Shown: positions 17,214-25,220 of the stretch, piece by piece
Layout of the letters: every line of letters starts with the position of its first letter
How positions within the stretch are numbered: the first letter of the stretch is position 1
Assembly: GCA_910586435.1 (NCBI GenBank)
Contig: CAJUGT010000028.1
Location: 2,875-35,203, forward strand
DNA length: 32,329 nucleotides
Direction: 5' to 3'
From: an uncultured Acetatifactor sp.
Lineage (GTDB): Bacteria > Bacillota > Clostridia > Lachnospirales > Lachnospiraceae
Notes under the pieces: model-generated
What the model was told of the DNA's origin: nothing
The model's input: only the letters and a program-made list of their open reading frames with translations
The model's database searches: none
Made by a program: the position numbers and the translations under genes

Positions 17214-18146
17214 CTACTTTTCCATAAAAGTCTCTCCAATGGCAATGTTAATTCCTTCTGAAACTGTGAAACTGACTCTCTTGATAACTGCGTCAATGTC
17301 CTTTCCTGTCATATACATATTATTCAAATCGGCAAAGTTCAATTGTTGTTTTTCCTTATATCTGACACAGGACAAATCTTTCTCTTCCTCCAACATTTTC
17401 TCCAGGGCGTCACCCACTATGGTTGCCGCATCCACCACTGTAGGAATGCCAATGGCTATCACCGGCACGCCAAGGCTTTCCTGTGTCAGGGCATTTCTGT
17501 GATTGCCCACACCGGAACCGGGCTGAATCCCTGTATTTGTAATCTGAATGGTTCGGTTGAGCCTTTTTGTACTGCGGGCCGCCAGCGCATCAATGACAAT
17601 CAAGGTGTCAGGTGCGGTTTCCGTCACCACTCCTTTGACAATTTCCGCAGTCTCCATTCCGGTTTTTGCCATCACTCCCGGTTCCAGCGCACTGATTTGA
17701 TTCATTTTGTCGCAATTATAAGCCGCTGCCCCATATTCTTTCACAATATGCCGGGTGATAAAGAGATTATCCACCACCTGGGGGCCTAACGCGTCCGCCG
17801 TTACCTCTCTGTTTCCCAATCCCACCACCAGAATGGATTGTTCCTTGTCAGCATCGGGCAGCAAATCCAAAAGTTCCTGCGCAAGACAATTTGAAATTTC
17901 TCTGTGATAGTCATCATCCGGTTCCACCATGGCAGGAGCCTCCATGGTAACATAGATACCAATCGGTTTCCCCATGGCTTTTGCAGCGTTTTTGGTGTCA
18001 ATCATAACTTTGGTGACATGAATATTCTCCTCTTCCAGATCATATTCTTCTACTCTGACCCCTCGCAGTTCACTGTCCGCATTGCTGATACTTTCCCTGG
18101 CCTCAAGCGCCAGATCCGTCCTCATCTGAAAATTTCCCATATTCAA
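17214..18146 (-). CDS. gpr: Germination protease (spore endopeptidase GPR)
   Basis: GPR cleaves small acid-soluble spore proteins during germination. It is made as a zymogen in the forespore and removes its own short N-terminal peptide. The site just before TDLALEA (about residue 10) matches the known processing site. The conserved core is visible: VGLGNREVTADALGP, VDALAARS, ITNTGIQPGSGVGNHR and GVPVIAIGIPTVVDA. At 310 residues it is shorter than the Bacillus enzyme (about 370), missing part of the C-terminal region, as in many clostridia. The start may be TTG at 18146 (GAGGG seven bases upstream) or ATG at 18140. spoIIP follows; rpsT is divergent. A SigG promoter was not located with confidence. 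Confidence 0.94.
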   Translation of the reverse strand: MNMGNFQMRTDLALEARESISNADSELRGVRVEEYDLEEENIHVTKVMIDTKNAAKAMGKPIGIYVTMEAPAMVEPDDDYHREISNCLAQELLDLLPDADKEQSILVVGLGNREVTADALGPQVVDNLFITRHIVKEYGAAAYNCDKMNQISALEPGVMAKTGMETAEIVKGVVTETAPDTLIVIDALAARSTKRLNRTIQITNTGIQPGSGVGNHRNALTQESLGVPVIAIGIPTVVDAATIVGDALEKMLEEEKDLSCVRYKEKQQLNFADLNNMYMTGKDIDAVIKRVSFTVSEGINIAIGETFMEK

Positions 18147-18250
18147 TTTCCGTCCCTCACATTATTATCCGCAATTTTGTGCTACCTTTTCCATCGCTTC
18201 TTTGCAATAACGAATAATAACATTTTATCCAATTTTTCTTCTAATATGTC

Positions 18251-18279
18251 TTGACAAATTTTCTATATTTTACTAAACT
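18251..18279 (+). promoter_or_regulatory. Promoter of rpsT
   Basis: TTGACA (18251-18256, perfect consensus) and TAAACT (18274-18279) are 17 bp apart, about 85 bp before the rpsT start. This suits a highly expressed ribosomal protein gene. Confidence 0.75.
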
Positions 18280-18363
18280 ATAGAAGTATGTTTACATAAG
18301 TCCTCCGTGTCTGGCTTGTGTATAGCATGAATTCAACAATTCAACAAATGGGAGGTGTAAGAC

Positions 18364-18627
18364 TTGGCTAATATAAAATCCGCTAAGAAGAGGATCCTGG
18401 TAAACCGTACAAATGCCGAAAGGAACAAAGCGATCAAATCCGGTGTTAAGACCGCAATCAAGAAGGTTTACGCAGCTATCGAAACTGGTGACAAGGCTGC
18501 CGCAAAGGCACAACTGGCTGCTGCCACCAAAGTCATCGAAATGGCTGGAAGCAAGGGCGTATATCACAAAAATAATGTTGCCCACAAAGTTTCCCGTATT
18601 AATACTGCCGTAAACAAGATGGCTTAA
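18364..18627 (+). CDS. rpsT: 30S ribosomal protein S20
   Basis: A small basic protein of 87 residues that binds 16S rRNA in the small subunit. The N-terminus ANIKSAKKRILVNRTNAERN and the alanine/lysine-rich helical remainder are typical, and the length is normal. Translation starts at TTG (18364) with GGGAGG eight bases upstream; no ATG is available, and S20 genes are known for non-ATG starts, which in Escherichia coli take part in autoregulation. The gene has its own promoter and terminator and is divergent from gpr, the same relation as in Bacillus. Confidence 0.97.
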   Translation: MANIKSAKKRILVNRTNAERNKAIKSGVKTAIKKVYAAIETGDKAAAKAQLAAATKVIEMAGSKGVYHKNNVAHKVSRINTAVNKMA

Positions 18628-18646
18628 CTTTCATATATAGCATAAA

Positions 18647-18680
18647 AGCACCCTCCCATCGGGAAGGTGCTTTTTATTTT
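18647..18680 (+). terminator. Bidirectional terminator after rpsT
   Basis: AGCACCCTCCC and GGGAAGGTGCT form an 11-bp stem with one mismatch and a 3-nt loop, followed by TTTTTATTTT on the plus strand. The minus strand reads TTTT after the same stem, so it can also end transcripts of the TPM-protein operon. Confidence 0.88.
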
Positions 18681-18819
18681 TATGTACAGGGCCGCACAGA
18701 AGAAATATGCCGCTGACGCAGAGCAAGAGTCCTGCTTGATTGCACAGAAAAATGTCAACAAAAGCTGACAGACGCCCGGCGCATGGGCAGGAGAATTGAA
18801 ATCTTCCCCTGCTGGATTT

Positions 18820-19698
18820 TCAATGTCTGTGGCTTCCGCCCCCGTGGCTGGCTCCACTGCGGCTGTGATGATGTCCTCCCCCGCCGCCTCCGCCACTTCC
18901 GTGTCCGCTGCTGTTTGTCTCAATCCTCCTCGTCACCACAGTTTTTCTCACAAATTCATCAGATTTTCCGTTGAGCACAGGTTTTCCCCCCGCCACATAC
19001 GCATTTACCGCAGTTGTATTTGCGGCTTTCTTCTGCCTCAAGTTTACAGCAGCATAAATTCCGGCCGCAACCAGAGGCAGAATCAATATCACAGCCCAGG
19101 GAACAATTCCCCTTATCCCCCGTCCATACATCTCATCAACCATATCAACATAGGCCATATAGGCTTTATAGGGGTCTGTTTCGTAATACCTGTCAACCGC
19201 GTTCAGCACCTGGTCAATATCATACATACTGAATGCCCACTCCACCCTTCCGCTGGTGGAGAGATGTTCTCCATTCTGCCCCGGATACCAGTTATGCAAA
19301 AGCAAAACTCCATCACCTTCAAAGTCCTTATTATACCCGTAGCCATTCTCATCCCAAAAATCATCCGCAAGATCCTGCATATTCCGTTCCCAATCCGTAT
19401 AACGTAAACCATATTGTTTGGCCTCCGTCCCTTCCACCGGAAGGCTCACCGTAACCAGTACAATGTGAATACGCGCTTTCCGTTCCGTTTGGGCTATATG
19501 ACTGCGAAGGTTTTCCTCTTCTTCTTCTGTAAGTACCCCGGCGTAATCATACACCCTTTCCGCAGGCGCCTTAAGGTTCTCCCTTTTTCCCAGGCTAAGC
19601 GCTATGCAGAGCGCCGCCAATACTCCTATCACCCCAAACCACACACCGAAATAGCGTAGATACTGCTTAATTGCTTCCTTCTTAAAATCCTTTTCCAT
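18820..19698 (-). CDS. TPM-domain membrane protein
   Basis: A protein of 292 residues. After a basic start it has a transmembrane segment (about 15-38). A TPM domain follows (about 45-190), beginning VYDYAGVLTEEEEENLRSHI, the fold shared with Psb32 and YgcG proteins. A second membrane segment lies near 210-232, and the tail is rich in Gly, Ser and His (GSGGGGGGGHHHSRSG). The start at 19698 follows GGCAGGG; it lies 14 bp after the zinc-ribbon gene, so the two form an operon. TPM domains are implicated in membrane-protein maintenance and some bind metals, but the function here is unknown. The His-rich tail might bind metal (inference). Confidence 0.8.
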   Translation of the reverse strand: MEKDFKKEAIKQYLRYFGVWFGVIGVLAALCIALSLGKRENLKAPAERVYDYAGVLTEEEEENLRSHIAQTERKARIHIVLVTVSLPVEGTEAKQYGLRYTDWERNMQDLADDFWDENGYGYNKDFEGDGVLLLHNWYPGQNGEHLSTSGRVEWAFSMYDIDQVLNAVDRYYETDPYKAYMAYVDMVDEMYGRGIRGIVPWAVILILPLVAAGIYAAVNLRQKKAANTTAVNAYVAGGKPVLNGKSDEFVRKTVVTRRIETNSSGHGSGGGGGGGHHHSRSGASHGGGSHRH

Positions 19699-19712
19699 CT
19701 GCCATCCCTGCC

Positions 19713-20702
19713 TCATATGAGTCCCATTATAATATTCAACAATGTCAAAATCACCGTAAGGCATCCCCACAAAGTGATTGTATATCCCCAAACCTTTCCT
19801 GCGGAAATGGGCGCCGTCCCCACAATCTTTCCTGTCTGCCCATTGACATAGAAAGGATACTCCTGCTCTTTATATTGATATATGTATTTCCACACCGGCA
19901 GAAGACCATAATCCGCATGACTTTCTCTCACATTGACGTCCTGCCTTACCACTCTGACTGAGTGGTATCCTCCATAACTCTCTTTTAAAAGCTTCAACGC
20001 ATCCGCTTTCATTAGCAAATTGGCACGATTCTCTACCGCGTCGGAACCCATATTGTATTTTTCTCCATGGAAGCCGGACATATATTCCGGCGAAAATCCC
20101 AGCATCTGGCTATAATCAAAAGGCGCAAGCAAATCCATCACATCATCCGGCATCTGCTCTGAAGCATCCACAGGTATCTTTCGGAAGCTGATATCCATAC
20201 TTCGAGATATGGCATAAAACGCCGTCTCTGTATATTCCGTATTACCGCTTCTCCAGACTCTGACTTTTGTGCCTTCGCCCTGAAAATAACAGCCCGTCTC
20301 ATAGTCATAAAACCAGTATGGCACATACATTCCCCGCATACTGTTCAGTCTTGCCTCTGACATAAAATCCGCCGGAGCAAATCGAAACTTTTTGAATTTC
20401 TCCCGCAGCAGCCCCTTGCAGGCTTCCTTCCCCATCTGAAAAGGTATCATCATTTTAGGAGCATACACTCCCTCCACCCGCTCATTAAAAATCAAATAAC
20501 TGTCACAATATGGGCATTGCCCTGCGCTGGTATGCTCTTCCAACGGAATCTCTCCCCCGCAATTAGGACACAGTGACATTGCCCCAGTCTGGGATTCCTG
20601 CCTGTTCTGACTGCCCTCACTTTCACAAAATGGACAATACATCCCATGCTTTTCTGGGCTGTACACCACATTGCCCCCACAGTTCTTACATCTAAAAATC
20701 AT
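19713..20702 (-). CDS. Zinc-ribbon protein with C-terminal membrane segment
   Basis: A protein of 329 residues with two N-terminal zinc ribbons: CKNCGG...CPFCES (about 5-27) and CPNCGG...CPYCDS (about 45-68). A soluble domain of about 200 residues follows, containing MRGMYVPYWFYDY and LLPVWKYIYQY, which resembles TFIIB-type zinc-ribbon proteins of clostridia. A single hydrophobic segment ends the protein (about 300-326). AGGTGG upstream supports the start. The start overlaps the stop of a possible 59-codon gene by ATGA. It is followed after 14 bp by the TPM gene. Function unknown; a membrane-linked complex with the TPM protein is inferred from the pairing. Confidence 0.82.
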   Translation of the reverse strand: MIFRCKNCGGNVVYSPEKHGMYCPFCESEGSQNRQESQTGAMSLCPNCGGEIPLEEHTSAGQCPYCDSYLIFNERVEGVYAPKMMIPFQMGKEACKGLLREKFKKFRFAPADFMSEARLNSMRGMYVPYWFYDYETGCYFQGEGTKVRVWRSGNTEYTETAFYAISRSMDISFRKIPVDASEQMPDDVMDLLAPFDYSQMLGFSPEYMSGFHGEKYNMGSDAVENRANLLMKADALKLLKESYGGYHSVRVVRQDVNVRESHADYGLLPVWKYIYQYKEQEYPFYVNGQTGKIVGTAPISAGKVWGYTITLWGCLTVILTLLNIIMGLI

Positions 20703-20878
20703 CTTCTTCCCACCTTCTTCGTTTCTTTCAAGCTCCCCAATTCATACAGCAAAACACAGGCAAACAATCTCTTCCCCCATACCGCCCTCAATTCACAGCA
20801 CAAAAACAGGCAGGAACGCAGCGCCACCCAAACCAACCGCAACGCCGCTATCCTCCTGAACTTTTTCTTTCCTGCCAT
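20699..20878 (-). CDS. Possible small basic protein (59 residues)
   Basis: An open frame starts MAGKKKFRRIA, continues with a hydrophobic, cysteine-containing middle and a second hydrophobic patch, and ends in KKVGRR. Its stop overlaps the next start as ATGA, the arrangement of translationally coupled genes. Against it, the ribosome site is weak (AGAGAG next to the ATG) and no family is recognised. The rest of the 320-bp interval up to the next gene shows nothing else but a weak promoter-like pair (TTGACT and TATGGA on the minus strand near 20990-20960). Confidence 0.3.
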   Translation of the reverse strand: MAGKKKFRRIAALRLVWVALRSCLFLCCELRAVWGKRLFACVLLYELGSLKETKKVGRR

Positions 20879-21023
20879 ACTCTCTGCTATTACCCCAGGA
20901 TTTCTCCCGCCAAACTCACAATATAATATCCCATCCGTCCGTTATGGGAGTTTTGAACTGCCGCTCCATACCCGTACTCTCAATTCCAGTCAAATAGCGC
21001 ATTGACGTTACTGCGCACAGGAT

Positions 21024-21551
21024 TCAGTCACAGAACACCACAATTTTAGAAGGGGTAGTCTGGGCCGGAATGCTCCTGGTTGAGCTGCCATAGACCACCA
21101 TGAGCGTGTGGTTTGCCGGGCTTCCCTGAAAATACTGATTGTTGGTGGTTCTAATATCCACACTTGCGTCTATATGCAGCTCCAATGTCCTGCTCTCATT
21201 TACCATGGAGGTATTATAAAATCCCAAATCCACGTTACGGCCGCTCTTTTCCCGGGCCACAGCAACCGCATTATATTGGGGCGGATAAATTAGCGGCATG
21301 GGCGCATCCGCCGCATACCAAAAAGTACAAGTCATTCCGACGGAAAGAGTATCAAAATCCAATACATAAGTGGATGGTGTAAGGGTAAAATTCACCGTAT
21401 TTCCATCCATATCCTCCAAAGTAACAAAAATCACGCAGCCATTGGCACGACGGCTGCCTATCCTGGTGGGAACCATATCCACAATGGTACCCGTGACAGA
21501 ACCGAAACGGTTCCTCTTTAAAGGTCTGTTTTGTTCAAACACAAAATCCAT
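21024..21551 (-). CDS. Hypothetical protein, beta-rich
   Basis: A 175-residue protein without signal peptide or membrane segment and without a motif I can assign. The N-terminal half (GSVTGTIVDMVPTRIG...CVIFVTLEDMDGNTVNFTL) reads like a small beta-barrel of OB-fold type. The C-terminal half (LELHIDASVDIRTT...HTLMVVYGSSTRSI) is also strand-rich. It lies 110 bp downstream of mnmA on the same strand and may be co-transcribed. No conserved catalytic residues stand out. Coding is supported by length, ordered codon use and overall composition rather than by homology. Confidence 0.65.
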   Translation of the reverse strand: MDFVFEQNRPLKRNRFGSVTGTIVDMVPTRIGSRRANGCVIFVTLEDMDGNTVNFTLTPSTYVLDFDTLSVGMTCTFWYAADAPMPLIYPPQYNAVAVAREKSGRNVDLGFYNTSMVNESRTLELHIDASVDIRTTNNQYFQGSPANHTLMVVYGSSTRSIPAQTTPSKIVVFCD

Positions 21552-21661
21552 CTCTTCTCCCGCATTATATTAACCGTCAGTCTATGATATGCCATTTATG
21601 CCGCAATTGTTACGTTCCATACACCGGCATTCATTTTCCCAAAATACATGCGTTCTTACTC

Positions 21662-22735
21662 TCAAATGATAATGCCTCCCCCAAGCACATATTCCCCGTC
21701 GTAAAAACAGATTGACTGCCCTGGAGCTGCGGCACGCACCGGTTCTTCAAACAAAGCGCTCACCACACCGTCGGGCAGTTTCTCAATGACACAATATGTT
21801 CCTTTATGATTGTAGCGTATCTTACCCAGAACCCGTTTAGGCTGCTCTAAGTCCTGAACTGACATAAAATTAACCTTCTCACAGAATACTTTCTCAGTAA
21901 ACAAGTTCTCGTTTTTCCCAATCACCACTTCATTCGTCTCAGGACATATGCCAGTTACATACACTCTCTCCCCCATTGGCAGCTCCAATCCCCTGCGCTG
22001 CCCAATGGTATAATGTATAATTCCCTTATGCCTCCCTATGACACGCCCTGTCTCATCCACGAAATTTCCCTCTCCGGGAACCTGTTCTCCCGCTGCCCTG
22101 TCAATGAAGCCGGCATAATCATCATCCGGGATAAAGCAGATTTCCTGACTGTCAGGCTTGTATGCCACCGGCAGCCCGGCTTTCTCAGCCATATGGCGAA
22201 TCTGGGACTTCTCATACTCTCCTATGGGCAGCAATGTATGCGCAAGCTGTTCCTGTGTCAGGCGATACAGAGCATAGGTCTGATCTTTTGAAGCCGTCAC
22301 AGAGTTACGGATGGCATACCGCCCGTTCTCCAGTCTGGCGATTCTGGCGTAATGTCCTGTGGCAATGTAATCCGCACCCATCCCCAGACAGCGCTCCAAA
22401 AGCGCCTCCCATTTCACATAGCGGTTACAGGCAATGCATGGATTAGGAGTTCTCCCCTGAAGATATTCCCTTACAAAATACTCCATCACATGATGTCTGA
22501 ATTCTGTTCTTAAATCTATCACATAAAAAGGAATCCCCAGAGCTTCCGCCACTCTTTTGGCATCCTCCGCCATTGCAAGTCCGCCGCAGATTCCCTCCCT
22601 GTCAAGGCCCTCTCCATCCTCCTGCCATGTCCGTATGGTGACACCTGTGACATCATATCCTTCTTCCTTTAACAGCCAGGCAGCCACAGAGGAATCCACA
22701 CCCCCGGACATACCCACCACTACCTTTTTCTTCAT
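21662..22735 (-). CDS. mnmA: tRNA-specific 2-thiouridylase MnmA
   Basis: MnmA adds sulfur to U34 of tRNA-Lys, -Glu and -Gln using ATP and persulfide sulfur. The protein has 357 residues, a normal length. It shows the PP-loop SGGVDSS (10-16), the catalytic C100 in RTPNPCIACNRY and the second catalytic C200 in DSQEICFI. The start at 22735 (MKKKVVVG) follows GGGAAC; an ATG at 22747 is also possible. The start overlaps, as ATGA, the stop of a 62-codon open frame that runs up to a transposon-like element. This suggests a lost coupled upstream gene. The cysteine desulfurase that often accompanies mnmA is not present here. Confidence 0.97.
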   Translation of the reverse strand: MKKKVVVGMSGGVDSSVAAWLLKEEGYDVTGVTIRTWQEDGEGLDREGICGGLAMAEDAKRVAEALGIPFYVIDLRTEFRHHVMEYFVREYLQGRTPNPCIACNRYVKWEALLERCLGMGADYIATGHYARIARLENGRYAIRNSVTASKDQTYALYRLTQEQLAHTLLPIGEYEKSQIRHMAEKAGLPVAYKPDSQEICFIPDDDYAGFIDRAAGEQVPGEGNFVDETGRVIGRHKGIIHYTIGQRRGLELPMGERVYVTGICPETNEVVIGKNENLFTEKVFCEKVNFMSVQDLEQPKRVLGKIRYNHKGTYCVIEKLPDGVVSALFEEPVRAAAPGQSICFYDGEYVLGGGIII

Positions 22736-22920
22736 ATATGTTCCCATTTTAAGGCACTCACCCAGTACTCCATCCGGTCAGTATCCGCACTTTCAGTACC
22801 ACCTATTTTGCCATCTACTGCGTTGTCGTCAGCAGGCGTGTCCACCGCATCGCCTCCTTCCTCCTTGCAGACTGACAAAATATCCGGCACTGGCAGTGCA
22901 GTTACTGACCGGATGGAGCA
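22732..22920 (-). pseudogene. Possible 3' remnant of a gene coupled to mnmA
   Basis: On the minus strand the frame is open for 62 codons and encodes an acidic peptide ending RMEYWVSALKWEHI. Its stop overlaps the mnmA start (ATGA). At its upstream end the frame meets a TAG supplied by the border of the 166-bp element at 22921. No ATG occurs before codon 49. Most of it coincides with palindromic element E1, so it may instead be chance coding within a hairpin. Confidence 0.25.
22768..22918. repeat. Palindromic element E1
   Basis: CTCCATCCGGTCAGTA (22768-22783) is a perfect 16-bp inverted match to 22903-22918. Pairing continues inward with short matches such as GCACT/AGTGC, CAGT/ACTG and ATTTTG/CAAAAT, so the 151-bp element could fold into one long hairpin. 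It lies about 30 bp upstream of mnmA. Confidence 0.75.
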
Positions 22921-23086
22921 CTAGAGCGTGTTTGAAAATTGCTTTCTGACAGCTGTGCGTCACAATTTGTGGTAGATTGGACCCGAATGAGGGAGGCGTA
23001 GTGGGCTACGTTGACCGAATGAGGGCCAAATATACCGCAAAGTGGGACGTGCAGATGGCGGGAATGAATTTTCAAACACGCTCTAG
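22921..23086. mobile_element. MITE-like element E2 (166 bp)
   Basis: The ends are perfect 20-bp inverted repeats, CTAGAGCGTGTTTGAAAATT at the left and its complement at the right. TA at both borders would fit a TA target duplication, as for IS630/mariner-type elements. The interior has two copies of CCGAATGAGGG and a GTAG/CTAC hairpin but no coding frame. A degenerate relative of its end occurs at 2689-2706. Confidence 0.8.
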
Positions 23087-23177
23087 GCTGTCGCGTTAAG
23101 AAATTCTACACAAGATACAGGATGTCCGGTATCAGGCATACCTATCTCCAGTGTCCATGAGCCTTAACGCAACAGCC
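23086..23177. repeat. Palindromic element E3
   Basis: GGCTGTCGCGTTAAG (23086-23100) matches the complement of CTTAACGCAACAGCC (23163-23177) at 14 of 15 positions, enclosing 62 bp with no gene. It directly abuts E2. It looks like the two ends of a transposable element with the interior lost. Confidence 0.7.
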
Positions 23178-23234
23178 CCTGTATTTTTCCGTTACCTTTA
23201 ACATTATAAGGGATTGACCTGAAAAAAACAATCA

Positions 23235-25220
23235 TTAATTCATCTTTCTTACAATCCTGTAATACGCTATGGAAGTTCTGCGATAACTCAGAATATACAC
23301 TACAGCAAATACCAGGCATATTCCCAGAGCGCATACATTCAGCAGCTCCTTCTCAAAGAATCCTATACTGCCCAGCAACACATACACCATCTTTGCCCCT
23401 ATTGCGGAATGACATATGGCGCCAAGCAAAGGCAGAATAAATACCATGCTAATCTGTTTTTTAATTGTCCGGCGGATTTCTCTGTCTCCCATACCCACTT
23501 TCTGCATTATGTCAAAGTTCTTCTGATCCTCAACCCCCTCCGTTATCTGTTTATAGTACATAATAATCAAAAGACAGATTAAAAAGATTGCGCCAAAGAA
23601 AATGCCAATAAATAACAGACCTCCGTACATGCTTTCCCGTTCTTTCATCAGCTCCCTGTAGTCCTTATACTGCGCAAACCCCTTCAAACCATTTACATAA
23701 GCCTCCAATTCTCTGGAAAAATTGTCTATATTTTCCTGAACCCCCTCTGGCAGAAACCCATACAGATAAGATCTGCTCTCATAACCATCCACCCCATAGA
23801 TTTGGCTTACCTGGTCAAGTTCCTCTCTGTCGGCAAAAACCACTACATAAATATCCGCAAAGCCATTTTCCGGCACTTTTTTCACTACTTTACTTTCCTT
23901 TAGTTCCTCCTGAATCTGATATTCCCGTTCTTCAAAATATACACTGTCCCCGCCATAATCGGCGCCTTCGGATAATAAAAGAATTTCTCCCGGCCTCACT
24001 GTCACCTGTGTTCCTTCCAGCAAGTTATATTCTTCCTCTGTCATGAGCAGAAACGTCTTCCAATTGGAATAATTATATGAGTCCCCCTCCTTAAGAAATG
24101 CGTTATCTTTCTTAAATGCTCTGATCTCAACATAGGAATATGACAATACATCCTGAAGTTCAATCTGATTCCGCTTTGCCAGTTCCATTGCGCCTTCCCG
24201 AAGTACCTCTTCCTCCACCCATTCTTTGCCGTAATAATAGATTTCAATTTCTCTTGAAAAACTTGAGGCAACTATAACATCCATTCCCATATAGACTGCT
24301 GTGGTACACACCACTGTAATAATAACCATGGTAGAGAAAATACATATGTTGGACAGGCTGGCTGCGCTTTTTTTCATACGGTACAGCATACCTGATATGG
24401 TAATGAAGTTCTCTGGCCGATAATAAAATTTCTTTCTTCCTTTCAGGAAGCGCAGGGAAGCAATACTTCCGGAAGTGAACAAAAAATAGGTTCCGATAAT
24501 TACCAAAAACACTGCCAAAAAGAAATCCGTGAAAATCATACTGTCAAGCTGCGCGTTAACCGCCATCTGATACCCCAGAACCAGTGCCGCAACCCCTATA
24601 ACGCTCCATAGCCAAATGAGCTTTGGCTCTTTCTCCCCTCTTTTGGAATCGCTCATCAATTCCACAGGATTGGCCTTTCCCACCTGTATCAGGTTTACCA
24701 GCAAATTTAACCCTGTGATAAAGGCATAAAAGCCAAGAGTATCCGTTATGGCCCCAATGCTGATACCAAATTCTACCTCCACGGGCATTTTGGCCAGATT
24801 TAAAAGCAGCAGAAAAATCAGCTTGGAAAATATCAGTCCCAACACAATGGCTGACACAACAACAATCACATACATAATCAAACTTTCATACAACATCATA
24901 ATACCAATATGCTTCTTCTCCAACCCCAAAATACTATACAATCCCAACTCCTTCTTGCGGCGTTTGATTAAAAAACTATTGGTATAATAAAGAAAGGGTA
25001 TCATGATAATTCCCAGCAGGGAAAATCCTATGCCTACCAACATGGTTACATAAACTGCCCTTGGCAGGGTATCCATAATATCATTGCTCTTAACCAGATC
25101 AAATACGAAATAGGTAAACATGGCAAATATACTTACTCCAAGATATGGGAAATATACCTGACCGTTTTTACGAATGTTGTTAGCTGCCATCCGGGGCAGG
25201 AGCGAAAGATGCTTATTCAT
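23235..25220 (-). CDS. BceB-type ABC transporter permease (FtsX-like)
   Basis: A permease of 661 residues with about ten membrane segments. One pair is near the N-terminus (about 22-45 and 56-78), others run between about 105 and 310, and three are at the C-terminus (about 532-555, 585-608 and 620-645). A large extracellular domain of about 220 residues lies between segments 7 and 8, the hallmark of BceB proteins, which sense and remove bacitracin, lantibiotics or similar peptides from lipid targets. The start overlaps the ATPase stop by four bases (ATGA). Bce systems usually sit beside a kinase and regulator; none is here. The substrate cannot be deduced. Confidence 0.92.
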   Translation of the reverse strand: MNKHLSLLPRMAANNIRKNGQVYFPYLGVSIFAMFTYFVFDLVKSNDIMDTLPRAVYVTMLVGIGFSLLGIIMIPFLYYTNSFLIKRRKKELGLYSILGLEKKHIGIMMLYESLIMYVIVVVSAIVLGLIFSKLIFLLLLNLAKMPVEVEFGISIGAITDTLGFYAFITGLNLLVNLIQVGKANPVELMSDSKRGEKEPKLIWLWSVIGVAALVLGYQMAVNAQLDSMIFTDFFLAVFLVIIGTYFLFTSGSIASLRFLKGRKKFYYRPENFITISGMLYRMKKSAASLSNICIFSTMVIITVVCTTAVYMGMDVIVASSFSREIEIYYYGKEWVEEEVLREGAMELAKRNQIELQDVLSYSYVEIRAFKKDNAFLKEGDSYNYSNWKTFLLMTEEEYNLLEGTQVTVRPGEILLLSEGADYGGDSVYFEEREYQIQEELKESKVVKKVPENGFADIYVVVFADREELDQVSQIYGVDGYESRSYLYGFLPEGVQENIDNFSRELEAYVNGLKGFAQYKDYRELMKERESMYGGLLFIGIFFGAIFLICLLIIMYYKQITEGVEDQKNFDIMQKVGMGDREIRRTIKKQISMVFILPLLGAICHSAIGAKMVYVLLGSIGFFEKELLNVCALGICLVFAVVYILSYRRTSIAYYRIVRKMN

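Noticed and set aside
18624..18923. 99-codon minus-strand frame overlapping the end of the TPM gene
   Set aside because: It runs across the rpsT terminator and overlaps the TPM gene in another frame; no start signals.
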